In this document: one piece after another, positions 1 through 7,711 of the stretch
Layout: every line of letters starts with the position of its first letter
Numbering within the stretch: position 1 is the first letter of the stretch
From: Burkholderiales bacterium
GTDB taxonomy: Bacteria; Pseudomonadota; Gammaproteobacteria; Burkholderiales; SG8-41
DNA: 64,000 nt
Direction: 5' to 3'
Assembly: GCA_022841375.1 (NCBI GenBank)
Contig: JALHRQ010000006.1
Span: 160,442-224,441, forward strand
The notes under the pieces: generated by a model
Database searches by the model: none
Told to the model about the DNA's origin: nothing
The model's input: only the letters and a program-made list of their open reading frames with translations
Translations under genes and position numbers: made by a program

Positions 1-1571
1 GTGCGCGCCGGCTGCTGCGCGAAGGCACCGACAGCGTGACCACGCCGAAGAGCGGCGGCAATGCGGCGCTGGAACAGACGTGTTACCAGTGCCACACCGA
101 CGCTGCGTCCAGTGTGATTTCGCCCTCGACCACGGTGCCCAACATTCGCAGTGATTTTCAGCTGGCGCGGCGCATGCCGATCACCTCTACTGATCAGGCG
201 GCGGGCAGCGAAGCACATGATATCGGCGGCAATTTCACCGATACCGGTCTTGCCGACTGCTCCACGCCGACCAACAAATGCGGCAAGGATTTCCTTGAAT
301 CGCGGGCCAGACTCGGAGCCGGCAACCTGTCCAATCGCCACGCCGAATGCACCGACTGCCATAACCCCCACCGCGTGGTGAAATTCCGCTTGTTTCTCGG
401 CAATCCGCCGGGCAGCCTTGCCGGTGCGCCCGACGCCGCCGGCACGCATAGGCATACCGATACCACGGGTTATACGCATACCAATCTCATCTCCGGCGTG
501 CTGCGCGGCACGTGGGGTGTGGAGCCGGTGTACGGCTCGGCTTCATTCCAGAATCTGCCGACCAGCTACCTCGTCAAGCGTGGTGATCCGGGTTCCAGTG
601 TGGATACATCGGTGACCGCGCCGTATGTGACGCGCGAGTACCAGATTTGCCTGAAGTGCCATTCTGATTATGGTTACAGCGACAACAATGTTTATCCCAT
701 CGGCAACCGGCCCAATCTCGGTTATCCGGGCGGCACGCCGGCGGGCACGAATAACCTTCAGCAGTACACCAATCAGGCCAAGGAATTTCAGGCGCCGGTC
801 ACGCATCGCGGCGCGGCGACCACCAATGACTCCGGCGCGGCGGTGGCGTATGGCACGAACAATCAGCGCTCATGGCATCCGGTAATGGACGCGACCGGGC
901 GCACCGGCACCATACGCGGCAACGGCACCAACATCAGCGCGCGCTGGCGCCTGCCGTGGAGCAACGCGGTGGGCACGCAAACCATGTATTGCAGCGATTG
1001 TCATGGTTCGAACGTGACCTCGGCCACCTCGGTGATACCGGACGGCGGCGAGAACGGCAATTCGTGGGGCCCGCACGGCTCCGGCAACAATTTCATACTC
1101 AAGGGATTGTGGAACACCTCCACCGGCACCGGCCAGCAGGCGAATGGCTTGTGCTTCAAGTGCCACGACTATGCGAGCTACGCCACCAGTTCCGGCAACC
1201 GCACCGGGTTTTACGACCTGGGTGGCCGCGGCGATCTGCATTCGTACCATGCCAACAGGATTGGGCGCATGCGCTGCAACTGGTGCCATGTCGCGGTACC
1301 CCACGGCTGGAAGAACAAGGCGCTGCTCGTCAATCTGAATGATGTCGGACCCGAAGTCGGACTTGCTGCCGGTACGCAGGTGCGCAACAACACCACGGCG
1401 GCTTACAACAACGGCCCGTACTACATGAACGCGGTGCTGAAAATCCGCAATTTCCGTCCGAGTGGACAGTGGCAGCAAGCCGATTGCGGCTCCAGCGGCG
1501 CGCCCGGCAACGGCCAATCGGGGCGCAACTGGATGCGCGACAGCAATGAGAACTGCGCCAATCCGCCATGA
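1..1571 (+). CDS. Multiheme c-type cytochrome, 5'-truncated by window edge
   Basis: The frame is open from the first bases, with no convincing start, so the gene probably begins upstream; a GTG at 36 is the first possible start inside the window. Six CxxCH haem-attachment motifs are visible: CYQCH (81-95), CTDCH (348-362), CLKCH (648-662), CSDCH (990-1004), CFKCH (1152-1166) and CNWCH (1275-1289). The long, Gly/Asn/Thr-rich spacers between motifs are typical of exported electron-transfer cytochromes. Cytochrome c maturation genes (ResB, CcsA) follow directly on the same strand, which fits a role in periplasmic or extracellular electron transfer. The signal peptide and any further haem sites would lie outside the window. 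I cannot assign a named family. Confidence 0.88.
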   Translation, partial: ARRLLREGTDSVTTPKSGGNAALEQTCYQCHTDAASSVISPSTTVPNIRSDFQLARRMPITSTDQAAGSEAHDIGGNFTDTGLADCSTPTNKCGKDFLESRARLGAGNLSNRHAECTDCHNPHRVVKFRLFLGNPPGSLAGAPDAAGTHRHTDTTGYTHTNLISGVLRGTWGVEPVYGSASFQNLPTSYLVKRGDPGSSVDTSVTAPYVTREYQICLKCHSDYGYSDNNVYPIGNRPNLGYPGGTPAGTNNLQQYTNQAKEFQAPVTHRGAATTNDSGAAVAYGTNNQRSWHPVMDATGRTGTIRGNGTNISARWRLPWSNAVGTQTMYCSDCHGSNVTSATSVIPDGGENGNSWGPHGSGNNFILKGLWNTSTGTGQQANGLCFKCHDYASYATSSGNRTGFYDLGGRGDLHSYHANRIGRMRCNWCHVAVPHGWKNKALLVNLNDVGPEVGLAAGTQVRNNTTAAYNNGPYYMNAVLKIRNFRPSGQWQQADCGSSGAPGNGQSGRNWMRDSNENCANPP

Positions 1572-1607
1572 TTAATAAGTTGTTGTTTTTAATGGATATT
1601 ATTTGAA
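1572..1607 (+). repeat. AT-rich dispersed intergenic motif, copy A
   Basis: This AT-rich block starts directly after the cytochrome stop codon and runs into the ResB start. It shares the core TTGTTTTTAATGGATATT with other copies near 27463, 43930, 56000 and 63600. Its last bases (ATATTATTTGAA) match copy E exactly. Its function is unknown. Confidence 0.5.
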
Positions 1608-2619
1608 CACGTCCGCAGCAAACGCGGGTGTCTCCAATACCGGCGGCTGGTACGCGGCGGCATGGCTGCACCGACTCGCCAGTACGCGGCTGACGCTGCT
1701 GTTCATCGTGTTGCTCGCGTGCGGCGTGATCGCCTATGAACCTGCGGCGGGCCGTGGCGCGTGGCTGATCGTTGCACCGCTGTCGCTGGGCGCGGCGAAC
1801 CTTGCTGCGGCAATACTCACCAACGCAGTCATACGTCAGCACACGGCGCTGCTGGTGTTTCATCTAGCATTGCTGGCCATCGTGCTGCTGGCGGCGGCGG
1901 GGCGGCTCACGTATCTCAAGGGGCAGCTTGAACTCGCCGAAGGCGAGGCATTCAGCGGACAACTGATGCAAGTCGAGCGCGGCCCGTGGCACCGGTCGCA
2001 GCTCGAACGTGCGGTGTTCAGCAACGAGGGCTACACCATCCGTTATGAAAAAGGCGTGCGCCGCGCGGATACGCGCAATGCCGTGCGCTGGGTGGATGAG
2101 AGCGGGCGCGAGCAGCGTGCGGTGATCGGCGATCACACGCCGCTCACGCTCCACGGTTACCGTTTTTACACCAGCTTCAACAAGGGCTTTGCGCCGGTCT
2201 TCATCTGGCAACCTTTCGCCGGTGTACCGCAACGCGGCAGCGTCAACCTGCCGTCGTATCCGATCCATGAATACCGCCAGGCGCTGGAATGGAATCTGCC
2301 CGCAACGCAAACCAGCGTATGGACGATGCTGCAATTCGACGAGGTGCTTCTGGATCCCGACAAACCCTCGCAATTGCGGTTGCCGTCGCAGCATGCGCTG
2401 GTGGTGCGCATCGGCGAGGCGCGGCATGAGCTCGCGCCTGGCGCACGGATTGCCCTGCCGCAAGGCGTGCTGACGTATGAGCGTTTGAGTCTGTGGATGG
2501 GCTACACCGTGTTCTACGACTGGACCTTGCCGTGGCTCGCCGCGGCATGCGTGCTGGCGGTGGCTGCGCTGGCGTGGCACTTCCGGCGGAAATTCGCGGC
2601 ACAGCCCTGGGACGCATGA
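1603..2619 (+). CDS. resB: ResB-like cytochrome c biogenesis protein (System II)
   Basis: This 338-residue protein has three hydrophobic segments in the first ~110 residues, a soluble domain of about 180 residues, and a last membrane segment near the C-terminus. That is the layout of ResB/Ccs1, which works with CcsA to carry haem across the membrane and attach it to apocytochromes. It is shorter than many ResB proteins (about 450 or more residues). The only in-frame start that keeps the first membrane segment is TTG at 1603; the upstream ATG at 1592 runs into a stop after four codons. CcsA follows after 3 bp, so the two are cotranscribed. The multiheme cytochrome directly upstream is a likely client. 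Confidence 0.78.
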   Translation: MNTSAANAGVSNTGGWYAAAWLHRLASTRLTLLFIVLLACGVIAYEPAAGRGAWLIVAPLSLGAANLAAAILTNAVIRQHTALLVFHLALLAIVLLAAAGRLTYLKGQLELAEGEAFSGQLMQVERGPWHRSQLERAVFSNEGYTIRYEKGVRRADTRNAVRWVDESGREQRAVIGDHTPLTLHGYRFYTSFNKGFAPVFIWQPFAGVPQRGSVNLPSYPIHEYRQALEWNLPATQTSVWTMLQFDEVLLDPDKPSQLRLPSQHALVVRIGEARHELAPGARIALPQGVLTYERLSLWMGYTVFYDWTLPWLAAACVLAVAALAWHFRRKFAAQPWDA

Positions 2620-2622
2620 GCG

Positions 2623-3435
2623 ATGACAATTGAATTGCAATTGCTGTGGGGCGCACTGGCGCTGTACACGCTCGCCGGATCGACCGCGATCGGCGGTACC
2701 GTGCTGGCGCGGCGTGTGGAGCGGTCAGTGCTGGCGTTGATCGTGATCGGACTGGTCGTACATGCCGTCTCCATCGGACTGCGCTGGGAGCGCGTCGGAC
2801 ACGGCCCGTTCATTACGATGTTCGAAATCCTGTCCAGCAATGTGTGGAGCCTGTTGCTGATTTTTGCGCTGGCTTACTGGCGAGTGCCGGCAGTACGGCC
2901 AGCTGCTGCCGTGGTGATGCCGATACTGTTCGTAATGATGGGCTGGATGCTGGTGACCAGTCCCGGCGACGGGCATTATCCGCCGACGTATCGTACGGTA
3001 TGGCTCTATATCCATGTGTTTTTCGGTAAGGTGTTTCTGGGTGCAGTGCTGGTAGCGGTGGGCATCGCCGGTCTGATACTGCTGCGCCGCGCGGGCTTCG
3101 GCGTGCAGCGTCTGGCACGCCTGCCGGACAGCGCACGTCTGGAAAACCTTGCCTTCCGTTTCATGATCCTCGGCTTTGTGTTCGAGACGCTGATGCTGAT
3201 TGCAGGCGCAGTATGGGCGCAGGACGCGTGGGGGCGTTACTGGGCATGGGATCCGCTGGAAACCTGGGCGTTTCTGACCTGGCTCACATTGGCGTTTTTT
3301 GTGCACGCTCGCGCGACGTTCCGGCTCCAACCCCACCACAGTGCATTGTTCATCATGGGCGTGTTTGTGCTGGCATTCCTCACATTTTTCGGCGTGCCGT
3401 TTGTTTCGACGGCGCCGCACAAGGGAGCGGTATGA
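2623..3435 (+). CDS. ccsA: CcsA/ResC-family cytochrome c assembly protein
   Basis: This 270-residue polytopic membrane protein has about eight hydrophobic segments. Near the C-terminus it carries the tryptophan-rich haem-handling signature as WGRYWAWDPLETW, followed by FVHAR, as expected for the CcsA/CcmC/CcmF family. Candidate axial histidines lie in the periplasmic loops (for example VHAVSIGLRWE and YIHVFFGK). With the upstream ResB-like protein it would form the System II cytochrome c synthetase. The gene starts 3 bp after resB, and its TGA overlaps the ATG of the following TPR gene (ATGA), so translation is probably coupled. Confidence 0.9.
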   Translation: MTIELQLLWGALALYTLAGSTAIGGTVLARRVERSVLALIVIGLVVHAVSIGLRWERVGHGPFITMFEILSSNVWSLLLIFALAYWRVPAVRPAAAVVMPILFVMMGWMLVTSPGDGHYPPTYRTVWLYIHVFFGKVFLGAVLVAVGIAGLILLRRAGFGVQRLARLPDSARLENLAFRFMILGFVFETLMLIAGAVWAQDAWGRYWAWDPLETWAFLTWLTLAFFVHARATFRLQPHHSALFIMGVFVLAFLTFFGVPFVSTAPHKGAV

Positions 3436-3995
3436 ACCTGCGCCGATGGCGCGATGCGCGCTGGACTGCGTTGACGCTGACCGCAATCGTTATCGCGGCA
3501 GGTGGTGCTTTGGTGGCTGCGTTTTCCGACAGTATGGCGGTGGGCGGTAGTGTAATGCAGGCGCCAATGGCCAAGAAATTATCGGTGAATCCTGAAGTCC
3601 ATCAGCGCTTCCAGCAGGGTGTGATGATGCTGCACGCTAAGCAGCATGAACATGCTTTCACCGCTTTTCATCGCGTAATCGAACTTGCGCCCGACATGCC
3701 GGAAGCGCACGTCAATATGGGTTTTGCGCTACTCGGCTTGCAGCGCTTCGACACCGCACGGCAGTTTTTCGAGGGCGCGATTGCGCTGCGCACGAACCAA
3801 CTCAATGCCTACTACGGCCTGGCGATGGCGTTCGAAGGTTTGCGCGATATGCCGGGTGCGATCGGCGCGATGCGTACCTACGCGCACCTTGCCCAACCCG
3901 ACGATCCGTTTCGACGCAAGGCTGAGGCCGCACTGTGGGAATGGCAGGCTGCGGCGCAACCTGGCGCCCCAACCGCAGCGCAGAACAGAAAGTAG
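3432..3995 (+). CDS. Membrane-anchored TPR-repeat protein
   Basis: This 187-residue protein starts at the ATG that overlaps the ccsA stop; a longer frame back to 3213 only overlaps ccsA. A single N-terminal hydrophobic segment (about residues 12-31) should anchor it, leaving a periplasmic domain with two to three tetratricopeptide repeats (for example HAFTAFHRVIELAPDMPEAH, then a unit beginning VNMGFALLGLQRFDTA). TPR proteins of this kind (CcmH/NrfG-like) bind apocytochromes during haem ligation. Its position as third gene after resB and ccsA supports a cytochrome maturation accessory role, which is inferred. Confidence 0.75.
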   Translation: MNLRRWRDARWTALTLTAIVIAAGGALVAAFSDSMAVGGSVMQAPMAKKLSVNPEVHQRFQQGVMMLHAKQHEHAFTAFHRVIELAPDMPEAHVNMGFALLGLQRFDTARQFFEGAIALRTNQLNAYYGLAMAFEGLRDMPGAIGAMRTYAHLAQPDDPFRRKAEAALWEWQAAAQPGAPTAAQNRK

Positions 3996-4018
3996 CTGTA
4001 CCGGACTCAGTCGGAACG

Positions 4019-4047
4019 TTATTTATTTCCAAAAAACAAATACCTGG
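4019..4047. repeat. Possible divergent copy of the AT-rich intergenic motif
   Basis: The minus strand reads GGTATTTGTTTTTTGGAAAT, sharing about 11 bp of the TATTTGTTTTTA core. It lies 24 bp after the TPR stop codon. The match is weaker than in the five main copies. Confidence 0.25.
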
Positions 4048-4212
4048 AAAAGTATTTCGGGGTAAGTGCAAATGCTGGTGGTGAGAGTGCAATGACTCTT
4101 TCCCCGGAATCGGAATGCTGAGTATCCAGGACTCGCGCATTAATGGGATCCAATACGCCGCGCAGCCAATTTTTTCCCCGCGCCGGGGCCTTTAATACGC
4201 TCCCCCGGGCTT

Positions 4213-4243
4213 GAACTGATCGGGCAACATGCCCGATCAGTTC
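4213..4243 (-). terminator. Perfect 13-bp stem-loop at convergent gene ends
   Basis: GAACTGATCGGGC, a five-base loop AACAT, and GCCCGATCAGTTC form a perfect hairpin. It overlaps the stop codon of the minus-strand sensor gene and lies between it and the plus-strand ccsA-TPR operon. No T-tract follows on either strand, so a bidirectional or Rho-assisted terminator, or an mRNA-end stabiliser, is likelier than a classic intrinsic terminator. Confidence 0.5.
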
Positions 4244-5433
4244 TCCGTGACGGGTGTGATGTCGCGCAGCAGGGCGGCCGAGCCGATCGGCGTTCCATCC
4301 TTGGCGTGGATCGTGGCGGCGATGATCCTCAGCGCGTGGCCCTTGTAGCTGACCTTGAACGGGCTGGGGGCCGCGCTGGTCTGGCGCTGCAGCAGCGTCT
4401 CCACGATCTCAGGGTTATCCAGCAGCTTGTGGAATCCATCCGCCATGATTCTCTCGCGGCGCTTGCCCAGCAAATGCACCGCTGCGTCGTTGACCAGGAC
4501 GATCCGGCCCGTGGCATCGGTGACCACCACCCCCTCGCCGGTGCTCTGGATCACCGTGTTGAGTTTGTCCTGTTCCAGCTTGAGCCCTTGGTAGAGCTCG
4601 TTCAGGCGCGCCATCATGATATTGAAGCTTTCCGCCATCTGCCCGATTTCATCGTTGCCCGGCACCGGAACCACCTGGTCCAGATTGCCTTCGGCGGCGC
4701 GCTGCATGGCTGCAGTGACCGCTTCGATCGGCTGCACCACGGATCGGCGGATCATTGCACCCACCAGAACCAGCGCAAGAATCAGAGCCGCGCTGGTGGC
4801 GATCCAGGTGTCGCGGCGCGCCTTGGCCATCATCGCGTCCACCGCCTCCATCGATGCCGTGAGTTTTACCGCACCGAGGTAAGGGCGCTCGGCACCGTGG
4901 CAACCATGGCAGGCGGTCTGGTTCGGGATCGCATGGATGAACGTCAGTTGCCGCGGTCCGCTCGGATGCAGCTCTTCATAGGAAACCAGATCGTGCCGCG
5001 TGGGTTCCATCGCCGCCCTCAGGTTGGGGTCCGTGGCCGGCAGCACCGGCGCCACTGTTTCGCGCTCGTGCAGCGCGAAGACCCGGCTGCCGAGCCTGGC
5101 ATTGACTGCTTCCAGGGTATGGTTGTCACGAAAGGCCTCGGTGCCGTCGCTGCGCATGATGCGGAAATCGACCACGTCCGGGACCGTCTTGAGCCGTTCG
5201 GCGTAGGACTGCGCGAGCGACGCCTGGCCCGGCAGCATGATGCCTTCGATGCCGCGGGTGACGCTTTCCATCAGGCGCTGCATATCGCGATCGCTCAGCG
5301 CGCGGATGGTCTCCTCCTGTCGCACGGCATAAATCTGGCCGAAGGTGATGACGATGATCGCGACGCAGGTGCCGACCAGCGCCAGGATGCGGGTGCCGAT
5401 CTTGCGGGGTTTAATTTTCGGGATGTCCGGCAT
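4237..5433 (-). CDS. c-haem sensor protein: DUF3365-like domain, HAMP and PAS, no output domain
   Basis: This 398-residue protein has a first membrane segment at about 14-34 and a periplasmic domain containing one CxxCH motif (CHGCH, near residue 174) in the context seen in DUF3365/Tll0287-type haem sensors. A second membrane segment follows (about 205-225), then a HAMP linker (RRSVVQPIEAVTAAMQRAAE), a coiled coil and a PAS domain (from about 275). The protein ends after the PAS with no kinase, GGDEF or methyl-accepting domain, so it must signal through a partner. It is last in a minus-strand block, 15 bp after the degenerate EAL gene. The RBS AGGAAAC precedes the ATG. A redox, NO or CO sensing role is inferred from the haem. 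Confidence 0.8.
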   Translation of the reverse strand: MPDIPKIKPRKIGTRILALVGTCVAIIVITFGQIYAVRQEETIRALSDRDMQRLMESVTRGIEGIMLPGQASLAQSYAERLKTVPDVVDFRIMRSDGTEAFRDNHTLEAVNARLGSRVFALHERETVAPVLPATDPNLRAAMEPTRHDLVSYEELHPSGPRQLTFIHAIPNQTACHGCHGAERPYLGAVKLTASMEAVDAMMAKARRDTWIATSAALILALVLVGAMIRRSVVQPIEAVTAAMQRAAEGNLDQVVPVPGNDEIGQMAESFNIMMARLNELYQGLKLEQDKLNTVIQSTGEGVVVTDATGRIVLVNDAAVHLLGKRRERIMADGFHKLLDNPEIVETLLQRQTSAAPSPFKVSYKGHALRIIAATIHAKDGTPIGSAALLRDITPVTEN

Positions 5434-5448
5434 GGCCTGTTTCCTATC

Positions 5449-6348
5449 TTAGATTGGAGGAGTGGCTACCTGGTTGAGCTCGTGCAGCGGCACAGCGCAG
5501 GCAATCGCCACGCCCTGCGCGTAGTCGACTCCGAGTTCGCGCAGTTTGTCTATAGTCTCGCGGCTTTCGACCAGTTCGGCGATGGTATTGATTCCGATCG
5601 CGTGCGCCATGCGGACAATGCCACGCATCTTCGACACGCTCGCTTCGCTGCGCAGGAGGTTGTATACCAGCGAGCCCTCGATCCTGAGGAAATCAAAATG
5701 CATCTCCTTGATGATCTCCATCGATACCTTGTCGTACCTGAAGGCGCCGAGCATTGTCCGGTACCCGTATGATCGCAGGTTACGGACCAGTTCCGCGGAG
5801 TCCACCGCAAGCGCGGTCACGTCCGGTTCCAGGAACTCAAAGCACAGCGCCTCGGCCGGCACGCCCGACTGCGCTACCTGCGCCTGGACGAACTCGGGAA
5901 AGTAAGGGTCGCTGATGGTGTCGCGTGAAAGGTTGATGTAATACAGCGAGGGCCGCCAGCCGGCGCGTTCGCGCCTGCACGCGGACACCCATTCCAGTAC
6001 GCCACTCACCACCGAGCGGTCGAGTTCCGACATCAGCCCGTATTCCTCCGCCAGTTCGAAGAAGCCGCCCGGCGGCAACATGTTGTTCTCTTCTTCGACA
6101 TGGCGGACGAAAATGCTGCGGAACGGAGGGACGTCCGCGGCCAGATCCTGGACCGCCTGGGAGTACAGACGGAACTCGCCGTTGCGGATCGCGGATTTGA
6201 CGAGCCGGGCCGCCTCCTGCCATTCGGTTTGCGCCTTTGTAACCGCGCCCTTATGCAACTCCGGCGCGTCCTCCGCGGCGTCAGCGGGACCCAGCGGCTC
6301 GATCAATTGCAGGGTGGCGGCGGTTGCGCTTTCGAATGCCGCCATCAC
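5449..6348 (-). CDS. Degenerate EAL-domain protein (probably no phosphodiesterase activity)
   Basis: This 299-residue soluble protein is alignable along an EAL fold: the YSQAVQDL strand, LPPGGFFELAEEYGLM, INLSRDTISDPYF, FEFLEP, and AELVESRETIDKLRELGVDYAQG. The catalytic residues are largely gone. The E of the EAL signature is replaced (PFRSIFVR), the DDFG metal-binding motif reads LGAF, and the usual KIDG strand reads RIEG. It should therefore not hydrolyse c-di-GMP and more likely acts as a c-di-GMP or protein-binding adaptor. The start is GTG at 6348 or ATG at 6345; the latter overlaps the stop of a small upstream frame. It sits between the twin-receiver gene and the haem-sensor gene. Confidence 0.78.
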   Translation of the reverse strand: MMAAFESATAATLQLIEPLGPADAAEDAPELHKGAVTKAQTEWQEAARLVKSAIRNGEFRLYSQAVQDLAADVPPFRSIFVRHVEEENNMLPPGGFFELAEEYGLMSELDRSVVSGVLEWVSACRRERAGWRPSLYYINLSRDTISDPYFPEFVQAQVAQSGVPAEALCFEFLEPDVTALAVDSAELVRNLRSYGYRTMLGAFRYDKVSMEIIKEMHFDFLRIEGSLVYNLLRSEASVSKMRGIVRMAHAIGINTIAELVESRETIDKLRELGVDYAQGVAIACAVPLHELNQVATPPI

Positions 6349-6626
6349 CAGACCCTGCCAAGGTGGAAATCATCGTTTTGAACGGTGTCTGTGGATGAGC
6401 GTTCCGTTCCCACCATCACCGGAGGATTGACCTTCCGGGAGCAGAGCCCGGCCACCGCTCGCCGTTCATCGACGTTCGGCATCTGGGGCATGCAGATCTT
6501 CCGCGTGCCGGCGCCGCGCTCGTCAAACCTTGAAACGGATGCTCTTCTCATACTGTTACGCGTTTTTATACACTGCCGCTCGAGCAGTTGCCTTTCGGAC
6601 ACTGAAGTCTCGCGCCGGCGGGTCAA
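6345..6626 (-). CDS. Possible small protein upstream of the EAL gene
   Basis: A 93-codon frame fills the gap between the twin-receiver gene and the EAL gene, and its TGA overlaps the ATG at 6346-6344 of the EAL gene. Such an overlap suggests translational coupling. The sequence is Arg-rich at the start and shows no domain I recognise; shorter versions could start at internal Met codons (68 or 48 residues). It may equally be a fortuitous open frame in a leader region. Confidence 0.25.
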   Translation of the reverse strand: MTRRRETSVSERQLLERQCIKTRNSMRRASVSRFDERGAGTRKICMPQMPNVDERRAVAGLCSRKVNPPVMVGTERSSTDTVQNDDFHLGRVW

Positions 6627-7681
6627 CTGCCAAACAGTCTGCGGAAGCTGGCACCCAGTTTGGAGGCGAGTCCTTCGTCTGCGTGGGCAGGCGCAACGGC
6701 GCCGGCTGGCGTCGCTGCGGCCGGTTGCGGCATCATCGGGGTAGTAGTGGCCACCGCCTGCCGGACGTCGCGCAGCAGCGACTCGGCGGTATTCTCCGCC
6801 ACTGGTTCAACTGCGAAGCGGCGCCGCAGCGCCGGGCTGTCGAGCAGTTCGCGATGGCGCTTGAGCGCCGTATTGAGTACGATCCGGATGAACCCGGGCT
6901 TGAACGGCTTGGGAATGAACCGGTAGACTTGGCCCTGATTGATAAGCGTCATCACGACCTCGGCATCATTCTGGTCGCTGAACACAACGCTCACGGTCTC
7001 GGGATATTTGGCTTTCATCAGCCGCACCAGACGCGTGGCGTCCAGCTTGCCTACCTTGACCTCGGAGACGATGACACTGACCGGCTTCTCGTTCAGCATC
7101 CGGACCGCGTCGACCAGGTTGTAGGCGTGCAGCACCTGCACCGAATCGCCGCAGACCTGATTGACCGCTGCATGCACCTCGGGATTGTCGTCCACCAGCA
7201 GAATGCTCTCAGTGCAGTGCAGCGCCACCGTGGTGACCTGGTGTTTGAAGGCGATTTCGGCGGCGGCGGCCTTCTCCTCGGGCTGCACCTGAGAAGTGGT
7301 ATCGGCTTGCGCAATCCGCGCGGCTTCGGCGATCAGTTCGGGAAGTTCCTTGATGTCCCACGGTTTGTTGATGAAGCGGAACACTTCACTCTCGTTCACC
7401 GAACGCACCATGGCGTCCAGATCGGTGTAACCGGTGAGCAGGATCCGCATCGCACGCGGCGCCGCGTGGCGCACCTGCTGCAGGAAATCCACGCCGGACA
7501 CCTCCGGCATTCTCTGGTCACTGACCACGACGTCGAAGTCGTGGCTCTGCAGCAGGCGCAGGCCCTCCTGCGCGCTACCCGCAGTGTGGACTTCGAAGTT
7601 CCGGTTCAGCAGCCACTGCAGCGCGCGCAGCACGTGCGGTTCGTCGTCCACGCAGAGCACTTTGCCGATTTTATTGCTCAT
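6623..7681 (-). CDS. Twin-receiver response regulator without output domain
   Basis: This 352-residue protein has two CheY-like receivers. The first (about 5-125) has the acidic pair DDE, the phosphoacceptor in VVVSDQRMPEVSG, LLTGYTD and the conserved Lys in INKPWD, as in RpfG/HupR-type regulators. The second (about 165-285) keeps LLVDD and IPKPFK but has Glu at the phosphoacceptor position (VIVSEVKVG), so it probably cannot be phosphorylated normally and may mimic the active state. The C-terminal ~60 residues are Ala/Pro-rich with a basic end (ASFRRLFGS). A strong RBS (GGGAGGGTGG) precedes the ATG. It lies directly downstream of the histidine kinase gene, its likely phosphodonor. Confidence 0.85.
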   Translation of the reverse strand: MSNKIGKVLCVDDEPHVLRALQWLLNRNFEVHTAGSAQEGLRLLQSHDFDVVVSDQRMPEVSGVDFLQQVRHAAPRAMRILLTGYTDLDAMVRSVNESEVFRFINKPWDIKELPELIAEAARIAQADTTSQVQPEEKAAAAEIAFKHQVTTVALHCTESILLVDDNPEVHAAVNQVCGDSVQVLHAYNLVDAVRMLNEKPVSVIVSEVKVGKLDATRLVRLMKAKYPETVSVVFSDQNDAEVVMTLINQGQVYRFIPKPFKPGFIRIVLNTALKRHRELLDSPALRRRFAVEPVAENTAESLLRDVRQAVATTTPMMPQPAAATPAGAVAPAHADEGLASKLGASFRRLFGS

Positions 7682-7711
7682 CTTGCCACCCTCCCGGTGC
7701 GTTGCCTCATC

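Noticed and set aside
4306..5772. 488-codon plus-strand frame
   Set aside because: Antisense to the haem-sensor and EAL genes; no family resemblance.
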